A DNA stretch of 64,000 nt from NCBI RefSeq assembly GCF_002776525.5, contig NC_045434.1:194132968-194196967 (forward strand). Direction: 5' to 3'. Below the pieces are notes generated by a model. The model was not told the DNA's origin, searched no databases, and saw only the letters and a list, made by a program, of their open reading frames with translations. Below, piece by piece: positions 10,580 through 22,054 of the stretch. Source of the DNA: Piliocolobus tephrosceles (taxonomy: Eukaryota > Chordata > Mammalia > Primates > Cercopithecidae). The translations under genes were made by a program, and so were the position numbers. The first letter of the stretch is position 1. Every line of letters starts with the position of its first letter.

Positions 10580-10690
10580 TCTCCTACTTATTGCAGAAGG
10601 AGGAAACTGAGGTTCAAAGAGGTTACATGCCTTGCTCAGAGCTAGAACTAAAATCCAGGTATCCTTATTCGGACTCCCAGACTCACTGAA
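10580..10690 (-). repeat. MIR relic
   Basis: 'gaaactgaggttcaaagaggtt...cttgctcag-agctagaactaaaatccagg' is the inverse MIR core. Confidence 0.65.
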
Positions 10691-10776
10691 GCTCTTGTAT
10701 AAATGGCCAAGAATTTTTAAGCTCCAAAAGAAATATTCATTTTCCAAGGAAGCCCACACTCTACAACTAATCTCTG

Positions 10777-11471
10777 AGAAATGCTAAGTCTAGGCGGGGC
10801 ACAGTGGCTCACGCCTGTAATCCCAGCACTTTGGGATGCCGAGCTGGGCAGATCACGAGATGAGGAGTTTGAGACGAGCCTGACCAACATGGTGAAACCC
10901 CATCTCTACTAAAAATACAAATATTACCTGGGCATGGTGGTGGGCACCTGCAATCCCAGCTACTCAGGAGGCTGAGGCAGGAGAATGGCTTGAATCCAGG
11001 AAGCAGAGGTTGCAGTAAGCCAAGACTGCACCACTGCACTCTAGCCTGGGTAACAGAGCAAGACTCTGTCTCAAAAAAATAAAATAAAAAACAAAATAAA
11101 AAGAAATGCTAAGTCTAGGCCCAGTGCAGTGGCTCGCTCCTGTAATCCTAGCAGTCTCAGAGGCCGAAGCGGGAGGATCACCTGAGGTCAGGAGTTCGAA
11201 ACCAGCCTGGTCAACATGGTAAAACCCTCTCTACTAAAATTAATAAATTAATAAAACCGTCTCTACTAAAAATACAAAAATTAGCCAGGCGTGGTGGCTG
11301 GCGCCTGTAGTACCAGCTACACAGGAGGCTGAGGCAGGAAAATGGATTGAACCTGGGAGGCGGAGGTTGCAGTGAGCCGAGATCGTGCCAATGCACTCCA
11401 GCCTGGGTGACAGGGCGAGACTCTGTCTCAAAATAAGAAAGAAAAGAAAAGAAGAAAGAAACGCTAAGTTT
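10777..11471 (+). repeat. Two Alus in tandem sharing one target site (three copies)
   Basis: The site 'agaaatgctaagtcta' occurs at 10777-10792 and 11102-11117 (identical) and as a diverged copy 'agaaacgctaagttt' at 11457-11471. Alu A fills 10793-11101 and Alu B 11118-11456. Identical copies 1 and 2 mean Alu A is the later insertion. Alu B also holds a small internal repeat of 'ctctctactaaaa' near 11228-11270. Confidence 0.93.
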
Positions 11472-11650
11472 GTTGCCTATGTGCCAAGACACTACATGTT
11501 CCCTGACCATCATGTTTAATTTTTTCTTCTAACAATCAGTATTTACTCTGTGCTAATTGGTAAGCAGACAAGCAGAAATGTAGGACGATACTGGCACACT
11601 AATGATATTAAAATTAACAATAAAGCCTTGAGTTCATTTTAGTCTTCTAT

Positions 11651-12199
11651 GCATTATGTTTTTTTTTTTTTTTTTTTGGACCGGGGCTTTGTTCGGTTCC
11701 CCCGGCTGGGGTGCAGGGGTGCGATCTCGGCTCACTGCCAGCTCCGCCCCCCACGGTCCCGCCCGTCTCCTCACGCNNNNNNNNNNNNNNNNNNNNNNNN
11801 NNNNNNNNNNNNNNNNNNNNNNNNNNNNNNNNNNNNNNNNNNNNNNNNNNNNNNNNNNNNNNNNNNNNNNNNNNNNTTTTTTTTTTTTTTTTTTGAGACG
11901 GAGTCTTGCTCAGTTGCCCAGGCTGGAGTGCAGTGGTGCGATCTCGGCTCACTGCAAGCTCCGCCTCCCAGGTTCACGCCATTCTCCTGCCTCAGCCTCC
12001 CGGGTAGCTGGGACTACAGGCACCCGCCACTACGCCCGGCTAATTTTTTTTTTTTTTTTTTGTATTTTTAGTAGAGATGAGGTTTCACCGTGTTAGCCAG
12101 GATGGTCTCGATCTCCTGACCTCGTGATCCGCCCGTCTCGGCCTCCCAAAGCACTGGGATTACAGGCGTGAGCCACTGTGTCCGGTCGCATTATGTTTT
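11651..12199 (-). repeat. AluY with a 100-N gap and a repeated start
   Basis: The target duplication 'gcattatgtttt' stands at 11651-11662 and 12188-12199, so everything between is one insertion. The Alu 3' end (poly(T), 'gagtc...ctggggtgcagg') appears before the gap in a garbled form and again, clean, after it. An internal T19 run sits at about 12043-12061. Confidence 0.9.
11777..11876. other. Assembly gap, 100 N
   Basis: N run within the AluY; flanking sequence repeats itself, see the Alu entry. Confidence 0.99.
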
Positions 12200-12390
12200 A
12201 GAAATTTAAAAGGAAGTCTCACTTTAACTTTGTAAGAAGTAGACAGCTATGTCTTGTTATTTGTTAGCTAATAAGATACTCCCTTTTTAGAGTACTTATT
12301 CTTCACAGCTTAATGCCTCAAGGGGAAGTAGCAGAATTAAAATTTGTGATTCTCTTCCTATTTTATTTAGGGAAAGAGCAAGAAACCTTC

Positions 12391-12690
12391 GGTCAGGTGC
12401 AGTGGCTCATGCCTCTAATCCCAGCACTTTGGGAGGCCAACATGGGTGAACCACTTGAGTCCACGAGTTCAAGACCAGCCTGGGTAACATGGTGAAACCC
12501 CCATCTCTACAAAAAAAAAAAAAAAAATACAAAAATTAGCCAGGCATAGTGGCACATGCCAGTAGTCCCAGCTACTTGGGAGGTTGAGGCAGGATTGTTT
12601 GAGCCCAGGATGCAAAGGTTGCAGTGAGCTGAGATCGTGCCATTGCACTCCAGCCTGGATGACAGAGTGACCCTTTCTCAAAAAAAACTA
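12391..12690 (+). repeat. Alu
   Basis: Forward, mid-element poly(A) expanded ('ctctacaaaaaaaaaa'). Between 12200 and 12390 the DNA is unique with no feature. Confidence 0.93.
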
Positions 12691-12794
12691 AACACCTTAG
12701 AAAAATAAGATTTAATAGGCAAAGGAATTGAAGCTATCATTGAGATTTAGACAGCACTTAAAGCCCTCTAATGAGAGTATTTTTTCATTTTTAT

Positions 12795-13149
12795 TTTTCT
12801 TTAGAGACAGTCTTGCTCTGTCACTTAGGCTGGAATGCAATGGTGCGATCATAGCTCACTGGAACTTCTGGCCTCAAGAAATCCTCCCACCACAGCCTCC
12901 TGAGTAGCTAGAACTTCAGGCATGTGCCACTCACCCAGCTAATTTTTAAACTTTTTTTTTGTAGAGACAAGGTCACACTATATTGCCCAGACTGGTCTCA
13001 AACTCCTGGACTCAACAGATCCTAGTGGGAGAAAAAAATTAAAGTTTTACTTTAAAAAGAGAGAGAGAGAGAGAGATCCTCTAGCAGATCCTCTAGCCTC
13101 AGCTTCCCAAAGTGCTGGGATTACAGGCATGAGCCACTGCACCCGACCC
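12795..13149 (-). repeat. AluJ carrying a non-Alu insert
   Basis: Reverse AluJ; at 13026-13098 about 70 bp of foreign DNA interrupt it: an AT-rich piece, a (GA)n run and a doubled 'agatcctctagc' (13075-13086, 13087-13098). Confidence 0.85.
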
Positions 13150-13229
13150 AAGCAGTCCTTGTTTTATTAAAGAACTGTTTCTAATTACCATGTATAACCT
13201 ATAAATTGCTGGGCATACCAAATATATTC

Positions 13230-13529
13230 TTTTTTTTTTTTTTTTTTTTGATACAGAGTCTTGCTGTGTCACCCAGGCTGGAGGGCAGTGGCGCGATCTT
13301 GGCTCACTGCAACCTCCGCCTCCCAGGTTCAAGTGATTCTCCTGCCTTAGCCTCCTGAGTAGCTAGGATTACAGGTGTGCACCACCATGCCTAGCTAATT
13401 TTTGTATTTTTAGTAGAGACGGGGTTTCACCATGTTGGTCAGGCTTGTCTCAAACTCCTAACCTCGTGATCCGCCCACCTCAGCCTCCCAAAGTGCTGGG
13501 ATTACAGGCATGAGCCACTGTGCCGGGCC
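13230..13529 (-). repeat. Alu
   Basis: Full-length reverse Alu; 'aatatatt' on both sides. Confidence 0.95.
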
Positions 13530-13965
13530 AATATATTATTTTCCTAAAAGCCTAGATTTGGACAGTTCCACAGGTAGTGCTCAACAGAGAAACTTAAGAT
13601 CATCACCTAACAGCACAAGTTGCTCCAAAGTAGGCCACATAAATATGAACTGAATTTCTCATCAGGAAGCCATGAATTGTTCCTTCCCTCCACTAAACTA
13701 ATGCTGATTTGTTAAAATTGTTTATAAGCAGTAAGACATTGTGGAATATCTTCCCAAGGTTCCATCCAGAAGATGTGGAAGACTTTATCTTCCTTTTCCT
13801 GAACAAAATATAGTTTGATTGTCTTCTTATATGTTAGTCGTTGGGCTTCATTACTAAAGACAGACTGAGATCACAGTAGGCTTTTACTGTTGGTGTCTGA
13901 CTCAGAGTTCTTTTTGGAATGTGGTGTTTGGTGTTTTAAATTCACCATAAAAATTGTATTGTAGT
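13530..13965. other. Unique stretch
   Basis: Single-copy DNA, no recognised feature. Confidence 0.5.
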
Positions 13966-14234
13966 GGCTGGTGTGGTGGCTCACGCCTGTAATCCCAGCA
14001 CTTTGGGAGGCTGAGGCAGGTGAATCACGAGGTCCAGAGATCAAGACCATCCTGGCCAACATGGTGAAACCCTATCTTTACTAAAAATACAAAAATTAGC
14101 TGGGCATGGTGGCGCGTGCCTGTAGTCTCAGCTACTTGGGAGGCCAGGATGGTCTAGATCTCCTGACCTCATGATCCACCTGCCTCGGCCTCCCAAAGTG
14201 CTGGGATAACAGGCATGAGCCACTGCGCCTGGCC
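13966..14234. repeat. Fold-back Alu: forward piece joined to reverse piece
   Basis: 13966-14145 is a forward Alu from its head; at 14146 it switches to a reverse Alu head fragment ('aggatggtctagatctcc' to 'cgcctggcc'). The two arms are complementary over about 90 bp with a roughly 90-bp loop. They differ from each other, so they come from two separate Alus joined by deletion or inversion. Confidence 0.88.
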
Positions 14235-14240
14235 CCATGT

Positions 14241-14556
14241 TTATATATTTTTTGTTTTGTTTTGTTTTGTTTTTTTGAGATGGAGTGTCACTCTGTGGCC
14301 CAGGTTGGAATGCAGTGGCGTGATCTTGGCTCACTGCAAGCTCTGCCTCCTGGATTCACTCCATTCTCCTGTCTCAGCCTCCCGAGTAGCTGGGACTACA
14401 GGCACCTGCCACCATGTCCGGCTAATTTTTGTATTTTTTAATAGAAATGGGGTTACACCATGTTAGCTAGGATGGTCTCGATCTCCCAACCTCGTGATCC
14501 GCCCGCCTCGGCCTCCCACAGTGCTGAGATTACAGGTGCGAGTCACCGTGCACAGC
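14241..14556 (-). repeat. Alu with (TTTTG)n tail
   Basis: Reverse Alu; tail 'ttttgttttgttttgttttt'. Confidence 0.94.
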
Positions 14557-15014
14557 CTATATTTTTAATAAACACTTTACAAGATCAATCACAGGAGTAT
14601 AATGCTTAAAATTAAATGTATTTTTATGCTGAAGTATGAATACAAATTGGATTACCTAGGAAAATCAGCTCTTGACTATTTTAATTATAGCTCCCTCAGC
14701 TTAATTCAGCATACTTCTTTCTTATGGCCTGAGATGTCTGAGGGAGGTAAACTCCAGTGAGGAGTTAGGAAGAAGTCACTTTCCTCTAGGACACGATGAC
14801 CAACAGAAATTACTAGCAAATCATACAAATACATATTCACATCAAAGACTAATTTTCAACCTCTGAATATATAATTAGGGGAAAGAGCAGCTTTCTTTTC
14901 TTTACCCCATGATCTACTCTAGGCTGGCCGGCACTGGATAGTTATGGGAGGTAACATCCTACATGTGGAAATTAGAAAGCCTTGCTAGTAATCTACAAAC
15001 TCTTCATCTTCTCA
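14557..15014. other. Unique stretch
   Basis: Nothing recognised. Confidence 0.5.
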
Positions 15015-15193
15015 TCTATTTGTACAAATTGCTCCCTTTGCCAGGAATTTCTTTCCTAGATCCATTTGGCAAATTCCTACCCATCCATTAAGAACTGTGT
15101 GAAGTCAAGGCTGCAGTCAGCCGTGACTGTACCACTGCACTCCAGCCTGTGAGACAGAGTGAGACTCAGCCTCAAAAAAGAAAAATATTTACC

Positions 15194-15225
<32 letters not shown>

Positions 15226-15290
15226 CGCTCAACTGTTGCTACCTCTGTATGGGACTTTCCTTAATCACTCAAGCAGAATTCTCATAAAAA
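15015..15290 (+). repeat. L2 relic split by a truncated Alu
   Basis: 'tgctccctttgccaggaatt' and 'ccatccattaagaact' follow the L2 3' region. 15107-15221 is an Alu right end, truncated at 5', with a long A tail; 'aagaact' is repeated at its edges. Confidence 0.6.
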
Positions 15291-15386
15291 TCTACTGAAC
15301 CCTAATTGTGTGCCCAGCACTATGCTGGTACTAAAAACAACAGTTTTTGCCCATAAGGTGATTATAGCTCAAGAAAACAGGATTTA
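15291..15386. other. Short unique stretch with possible old-repeat resemblance
   Basis: 'gtgcccagcactatgctggtac' is reminiscent of an inverse L2 end; too short to be sure. Confidence 0.35.
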
Positions 15387-15720
15387 GGCCAGGTGTGGTG
15401 GCTCACACCTGTAATCTCAGCACTTTGGGAAGCCAAGGTGGGCGGATCACTTGCGGTCAGGAATTTGAGATCAGCCTGGTCACCATGGCAAAACCCCATC
15501 TCTATTAAAAACACAAATATTAGCCAGGCATGGCAGTGCATGCCTGTAATCCCAGCTACTCAAGAGGCTGAGGCAGGAGAATCGCTTGAACTGGGGAGGC
15601 AGAGGTTGCAGTGAGCCAAGATCGAGCCACTGCACTCCACCCTGGACAGGACAGAGTGAAATTCTGTTTCAAAAAAAAAAACAAAAACAAAAAAGAAAGA
15701 AAAGAAAATAAAGAAAAGAC
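15387..15720 (+). repeat. Alu with target duplication
   Basis: 'aacaggattta' at 15376-15386 and 15721-15731; long A-rich tail with AAAG units. Confidence 0.95.
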
Positions 15721-15814
15721 AACAGGATTTATAACAGAGTATGAATACTTAGGTTTATGCGAACACATATTGGTGCATGTAAGTGTGTCTAGCTTTGTCC
15801 TGACGTCAGATAAA

Positions 15815-16123
15815 TTTTATTTTTATTTTTAGGCAGAGTTTTTTGCTCTATTACCTGGGCTAGAGTGCAGTGGTGTGATCACGACTCATTGCAGCTTCAA
15901 ACTCCTGGGTCTAAGCGATCCTCCTGCCTCGGCCTCCCAAGTAGGTAGGACTACAGGTGCACGTCACCACTCATGGCTTTAAAACAATTTTTTTTTTTTT
16001 TTTGTAGCGCCAGAGTCTCCCTATGTTGCCCAGGCTGGTCTATAACTCCTGGCTTCAAGCAATCCTGCTGCTTCAGCCTCCCAAAGTGCTGGGATTTCAG
16101 GTGTGAACCACAGTGCCTGGCAA
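15815..16123 (-). repeat. AluJ
   Basis: Reverse AluJ with 'aactcctgggtctaagcgat' and 'gtagcgccagagtctccctatg'. Confidence 0.9.
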
Positions 16124-16153
16124 CAAAATATCTCAAATGAAGTGACATCTAGA

Positions 16154-16481
16154 ATCTGAAAGAGTCAGCTGGGCATAGTGGCTCACGCCTGTAATCCCAG
16201 CACTTTGGGAGGCCGAGGCACGTAGATCACACGGTCAAGAGATCAAGACCATCCTGGCTAACATGGTGAAACTCTGTCTCTACTAAAAATACAAAAAAAA
16301 ATTAGCCCTGTGTGGTGGCGGGTGCCTGTAATCCCAGCTACTCAGGAGGCTGAGGCAGGAGAATGGTGTGAACCCAGGAGGCAGAGCTTGCAGTGAGCCA
16401 AGATTGTGCCACTGCACTCCAGCCTGGGCGACAGTGCTCTGTCTCAAAAAAAAAAAAAAAAAAAAGGATCTGAAAGAGTCA
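16154..16481 (+). repeat. Alu with 14-bp target duplication
   Basis: 'atctgaaagagtca' at 16154-16167 and 16468-16481; Alu body 16168-16467, 5' end short by a few bases. Confidence 0.96.
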
Positions 16482-17477
16482 GCCATAGGAGGGATGACAG
16501 AAGTGAGAAAAAGGTACAAGCACCAAGGGATAATACTGGAGAGGTAAAGAGCTAATCGTAACTATGGTTTTTCTGGACACACCATCAAAAATAAGTTTTT
16601 TTCTCTGATCTCAGGACAAAGCTAGACACACTTACACCTACCAATATATGTTTGCATGGTGCCTAAGTTCTCATACTCTGTTATAAAGTACACCAGCCTG
16701 AACTGCAGGAATCTTCAGACTTCTCAATTAAGCTAGAAACTCCTTGTGGGCAGGGCACACGATGTATTTATCCTTAAACTCTCAATGCTTGTCACACATG
16801 ATGTACAGTATACATGCACCGAGTATTATTAATCTTGAGTATAAGGAAAGAAACAGCATTCTTTAATTTTAAGCTTTTCTCAGAGATTCTATTCTACCAT
16901 AGACTATTTTACCCTTGTAGAATATTCATCCACTATATTCATCCAAGGTAGACTATTCATCCACTATTCTACCATGGATGGTCCATCATCTCTACATTTC
17001 TTCTGACCTCCAACAGTGGAACTTTTCTCACAGAGGCCAGAAAAAATGTTGAGACCATAGACTGTTCTATCATTCCACACAATCCTGGGAGCTGCTGTGA
17101 AACTCTTACTTTTGTGGGGGAAAAAAAACCGTATGTTCATGTGGTTTTTGAGAACATACTGCTTTGCAAGTAGTAACAAAGGAGATAGATTTGTCATATG
17201 AACCTTCACATACTCCCTCATTTAATCACAACTGTGAAGCTCAAGATCCTTAGTAGGAAGTGTTTATACTTCATGTGAACTAGCCTGAAGAACAGGCTGA
17301 AAGTGACAGAAGGTTAAAGTTAAGGCAGGGCCACTGGAATCACCAGATACTCATGCCACTTACCCCAAATAATACTGGTTTATTTCTGTGGCTAGCTCAT
17401 TGGATGCAAAAAACAAACTGCCTCCTATTCTACATCAAACACTATAACTCTTGTTCCCTCCTTTGCCTCCACTTCCA
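16482..17477. other. Mostly unique stretch with possible L2 relic
   Basis: 16722-16840 resembles an L2 3' end ('aactccttgtgggcaggg...catgatgtac'). 16920-16970 holds an imperfect double of 'attcatccactat'. No gene seen. Confidence 0.45.
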
Positions 17478-17714
17478 GAAGGCAGCATGGTTTACCAATG
17501 GAAAAAAGCACAGGGTTTACAGTCATATAACTATGTAAAATCTCAGCTTTCCCATTTGCTGATTAGGTTACTCTGGAAAGTTGTTTTACTTACATGCACT
17601 TCAGTTTACACATCTGTAAAATGAAGAAAACTGTTCATAGAGTTATGAAAATTAAATAAGAAGAATTTCCAAAGACTACCTAATGATTAGAGGTGCTTAA
17701 TATATTTTGGTTCC
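17478..17714 (+). repeat. MIR
   Basis: 'agcatggtttaccaatgg', 'cacttcagtttacacatctgtaaaatgaag' region and 'aaaattaaataag' follow the MIR order. The AluY at 17715 interrupts its end. Confidence 0.75.
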
Positions 17715-17998
17715 GCCGGGCGCGGTGGCTCAAGCCTGTAATCCCAGCACTTTGGGAGGCCGAGATGGGCGGATCACGAGGTCAGGAGATCGAGACCATC
17801 CTGGCTAACACAGTGAAACCCCGTCTCTACTAAAAAAAATACAAAAAATTAGCCGGGCGAGGTGGCGGTCGCCTGTAGTCCCAGCTACTCGGGAGGCTGA
17901 GGCAGGAGAATGGCGTGAACCCGGGAGGCGGAGCTTGCAGTGAGCTGAGATCCGGCCATAGCACTCCAGCCTGGGCAGCAGAGCGAGACTCCGTCTCC

Positions 17999-18035
<37 letters not shown>

Positions 18036-18045
18036 TATTGGTTCC
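17707..18045 (+). repeat. AluY with (AT)n tail
   Basis: Body 17715-18013 has the monkey-type 'gcgaggtggcgg' and 'gatccggcca'. Tail changes to (AT)n at 18013-18039. 'ttggttcc' flanks at 17707-17714 and 18038-18045. Confidence 0.95.
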
Positions 18046-18552
18046 TCTCCTTCCATTTAGATTCTCTATATAAATGAACCCCACCTCCCCAATAGTTTAA
18101 ATTAAACTACCACAGTTCTTTAGGAAAAACTGGAGAGGTTCTGTTATGCTTTTATGTCACAGAAGCTACATTATCTCTTCTTCTCTCAATAATGGTAGGC
18201 ACGAAGTAATGTGTATGTTTAAAACCTACAATACGTTGGACTTTTATTAGCAAGAGAAACTGAAATTATGCCAGCAGGACAGTTGTCAGCTCCACAAAAT
18301 GAAAGATCACACTCTAAGAAACTGGAGCTATAGGGATTTTGCCTTGTTGCTTTCTCTTCAAGTTTTGGTTTTCAGGCCAATAAGCTCTTGAGGCTATCCC
18401 AGGGGATAGGGAGAAGCTTCTGGAACTGAGGAAGGAGTTATAAGAAATCATAATCAACAGGAAAGTTTCAGTTAATATAGGTGAAAGATTTGGATAGGGA
18501 TTTGAGGAGTTCCTTAGGGTCCAGTAAAGTCAGGGGGAAAGGTAGGCCTAGA
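18046..18552. other. Unique stretch
   Basis: Single-copy DNA; no feature recognised. Confidence 0.5.
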
Positions 18553-18884
18553 AGAAGGTGAGAATTGCCGGGCGCGGTGGCTCAAGCCTGTAATCCCAGC
18601 ACTTTGGGAGGCCGAGATGGGCGGATCACGAGGTCAGGAGATCGAGACCATCCTGGCTAACACGGTGAAACCCCATCTCTACTAAAAAAATACAAAAAAC
18701 TAGCCGGGCGAGGTGGCGGGCGCCTGTAGTCCCAGCTACTCGGGAGGCTGAGGCAGGAGAATGGCATGAACCCGAGAGGAGGAGCTTGCAGTGAGCTGAG
18801 ATCCGGCCACTGCACTCCAGCCCGGGTGACAGAGCAAGACTCCATCTCAAAAAAAAAAAAAAAAAAAAAAAGAAGGTGAGAACT
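18553..18884 (+). repeat. AluY, monkey-type, with target duplication
   Basis: 'agaaggtgagaatt' (18553-18566) and 'agaaggtgagaact' (18871-18884). Body close to consensus, with 'ggctcaagcctg' and 'gatccggcca'. Confidence 0.96.
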
Positions 18885-19596
18885 AGCTGAATGGAGATGA
18901 GAAGATGTAGAAAAAATAAGTGAGCAAAAAGATTCATATGTTGTGGGATGAAGGAAAAGGGGAAATGAGAAGAAGATGTAAATGACACTGATGGAACTTT
19001 AAACCACCATGTGACATCAGACAATTGATTCAAATCATTGCCAAGGTCCCTTCCAACCAACGATTTAACCGATTCAATATTCTGTTTCAAATAATGGTTT
19101 AAAGAAATGTTTTCAGTTTTTAGTTTTCTAAATTTTTTTCTTGTCAGTGATTTGAAGCTCACAAAGAAATAAATGTTTACTATGGAAAGGGTAGTGACCA
19201 TAGTGTACTCTATATAACTAATCTAATTCAATGCTTGCTATATGCAAAATAAGTGTTAAATGAATTAGATTATAATTATTGAGAAACCACAACCCTCATT
19301 TATTCACTCCACAAATATTTGCTGAGTACCTCTAATGTGTCAGTTATTATGCTAGGTGTTGGGACACAGCAGTGAATACAACAGGGGAAAATAATCCCTG
19401 CCCTCTTCCTATTACATTAGATGGTGACAAGTACCACAGAGTAAAAAAGGGAAGAAAGGAAAATAAGGTGGGCTGAAAGGGAGGGTGCTAAATTATAAAC
19501 TGGGTGAGCGGAAGGGCCTCAGTGGGAAGATGACGTATAAGTGAAGACCCGCAGTAAACAACACATTCCTAAATTAACTTCCTCTGTCTTCTTCCT
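18885..19596. other. Mostly unique stretch with an old-repeat relic
   Basis: 19300-19420 ('ccacaaatatttgctgagta...gttattatgctaggtgttgg') resembles an inverse L2-type end. The rest is single-copy. Confidence 0.4.
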
Positions 19597-19918
19597 AATA
19601 CTATAGCACTTTTTTTTTTTTTTTTTGAGACAGGGTCTTTCTCTGTTGCCCAGGCTGGAATGCAGTGACGCAATTTCAGCTCACTGCAACTTCCGCCTCC
19701 TGAGTTCAAGTGATTCTCCTGCCTCAGGCCCCCATGTAGCTAGGATTACAGGTGCGCACCACCATGCCTGGCTAATTTTTGTATTTTTAGTAGAGACGGG
19801 GTTTCACCATGTTGGCCAGGCTGGTCTCGAACTCCTGACCTCAAGTGATCCACGTCCTGCTGCCTCCCAAAGTGCTGGGATTACAGGTGTAAGCCACTGC
19901 GTCTAGCCAAATACTATA
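19597..19918 (-). repeat. Alu with target duplication
   Basis: 'aatactata' at 19597-19605 and 19910-19918. Confidence 0.95.
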
Positions 19919-20055
19919 CTGTTTTTAGTTCTAATGGCAGCAAAACAAAAAACAACATTTCCAAGCATATTAAAAGTAAATAAGAATTACATTATTTTAA
20001 TCATTGGTAGAGAAGTATTGGTTATCAAATATGCTGCTCAGTTCTCAAATATCTA

Positions 20056-20250
20056 TGTGCACTGTCCAATATGTGGCCACTAGCCACATATGATTATTTA
20101 CATTTATATTATTAAAATGAGATACAAATTACAATTCAGTCTTTGTTTTATTAGCCACATTTTAGGTGCTCAGTAGCTAGCTACATACGACTACACATTG
20201 GAGAGTGGCAGATACAGAACATTTCCATCTTTGCACAAAGTACTACTGGA
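20056..20250 (-). mobile_element. MER5A (hAT-Charlie MITE)
   Basis: 'actgtccaatatgtggccactagccacatatg' region at one end and 'agaacatttccatctttgc' at the other match MER5A ends and core. Non-autonomous; no coding capacity. Confidence 0.8.
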
Positions 20251-20297
20251 CATGCTGAACTTAAAGGATTTTTAAAGCCCACTCAGAAGTCTTCCAA

Positions 20298-20436
20298 GGC
20301 CAGGTGCAGTCCAGGTTCATTACTGTAATCCCAGCACTTTGGGAGGCCAAGGTGGGAGGACTGCTTGAACCCAGGAGTTTGAGACCAGTGGGGGCAGAGC
20401 TTGTCTCTATTAAAAACAAAACAAAACAAAACAAAA
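20298..20436 (+). repeat. Alu left arm with (AAAAC)n tail
   Basis: One arm only; tail 'aaaacaaaacaaaacaaaac'; 'aagtcttc' on both sides fits a target duplication. Confidence 0.85.
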
Positions 20437-20502
20437 GTCTTCTAGTAATAACAGGGTATCTCAAAGAACCAATTCCACGTTTCATCAGCATGTGGTATCT
20501 GT

Positions 20503-20797
20503 TTTTCTTTTCTTTTCTTTTTTTTTTTTTCCCGAGACGGAGTCTCACTCTGTCGCCCAGACTGGACTGCAGTGGCGCCTCACTGCAAGCTCTGCCTCCC
20601 GGGTTCACGCCATTCTCCTGCCTCAGCCTCCTGTGTAGCTGGGACTACAGGCGCCCGCTACTGCACCTGGCTAATCTTTTGTATTTTTAGTAGAGACAGG
20701 GTTTCACCGTGTTAGCCAGGATGGTCTCGATCTTCTGACCTTGTGATCCTCCCATCTGGGCCTCCCAAAGTGCTGGGATTACAGGCGTGAGCCACTG
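20503..20797 (-). repeat. AluY-like
   Basis: Reverse, close to consensus, with a short deletion at 'agtggcg-cctcactgc'. Confidence 0.94.
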
Positions 20798-20918
20798 GTA
20801 TGTATTTTTCATAGTACCAACTACTATTGGTAGTATAGGCTGAAGAAATCATCACAGCTAAATAAAAGTTTCATTTTATTTAGTTTCAAACTATTGGACT
20901 ATTTATATTCACAATCTT

Positions 20919-21211
20919 TTTTTTTTTTTTGAGAAGGTTTCTCGCTCTGTTGCCCAGACTGGAATGCAGTGGTGTGATCTCAGCTCACTGCAACCTCCGC
21001 CTCCCGGGTTCAAGTGATTCTCCCACCTCAGCCTCCCAAGTAGCTGAGATTACAGGTGCCCGCCACTACGCCCAGCTAATTTTTGTATTTTAGTAGAGAC
21101 AGGGTTTCATCATGTTGGTCAGGCTGGTCTCAAACTCCTGACCTCAGGTGATCCACCCAGCTCTGCCTCCCAAAGTGCTGGGATTACAGGTGTGAGCCAC
21201 CGCGCCCAGCC
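20919..21211 (-). repeat. Alu
   Basis: Reverse full-length Alu from poly(T) to 'caccgcgcccagcc'. Confidence 0.95.
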
Positions 21212-21735
21212 CAGTTGACATCTATTAAGGAATCAAGAGGTATCAATGATGTGTAGAAACTAGGCAGAAATCAAGGAGCCCACATCACAGAGGTCTGAAA
21301 CATGTTGACTGTGACTAGTGACTCAAAGAGATGACTATTAGCCATTGCCACTTAATCTTCCTTCTCTCTGTTTCACAACTCTTCCTAATTTGACTGGCCC
21401 TCAATATTCACTTTAAGTGAGTGAGAAAGAAACCTGATTATTACCAACACTAGATATCCAGTGGGAACACAGTATGTGTCTGATGACAGCTAGCTATAAC
21501 ATTTGTAAAAGTTATGCAGAACTTCCTAACAAGAAATCTCCTTAAACAATATTGTTTTCCAGTACATGTACAGGAGAATATAGCCTTCATTCTCTATTAA
21601 ATAAAAATTCTCAGTAATGAACATCTAGTTACACTATGACTCAATAAAAATTCCTGTAGAAGAACTAGAATTACTATATAAATAGTGTTTCTATCAAACC
21701 TGTTCAAGCCAGTAATTCAAAAGCACTTTGTTGTT
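21212..21735. other. Unique stretch
   Basis: No gene or repeat recognised. Confidence 0.5.
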
Positions 21736-22054
21736 GTCAGGCTTGGTGGCTCACCCCCGTAATCCTAGCACTTTGGGAGGCCAAGGCAGGCGGATCATGA
21801 GGTCAGAAGTTTGAGACCATCCTGGCTAACACAGTGAAACCCCATCTCTATTAAAAATACAAAAAATTAGTGGGGCGTGGTAGCGCACACCTGTAGTCCC
21901 AGCTACTTGGAAGGCTGAGGCAGGAGAATCGCTTGAACCCAGGAGGCGGAGTTTGCAGTGAGCCGAGATGGTGCCACTGCACTCCAGCCTGGGTGACAGA
22001 GAGAGACTCCGTCTAAAAAATATAAATAAATAAAATTTAAAAATAAAAATAAAT
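21736..22054 (+). repeat. Alu with (AAAT)n tail
   Basis: Full-length forward Alu, tail 'aaataaataaaatttaaaaat'. Confidence 0.95.

Noticed and set aside
18626..19201. 191-codon minus-strand frame
   Set aside because: Mostly an AluY in reverse reading with a short non-repeat extension; no domain or exon structure.
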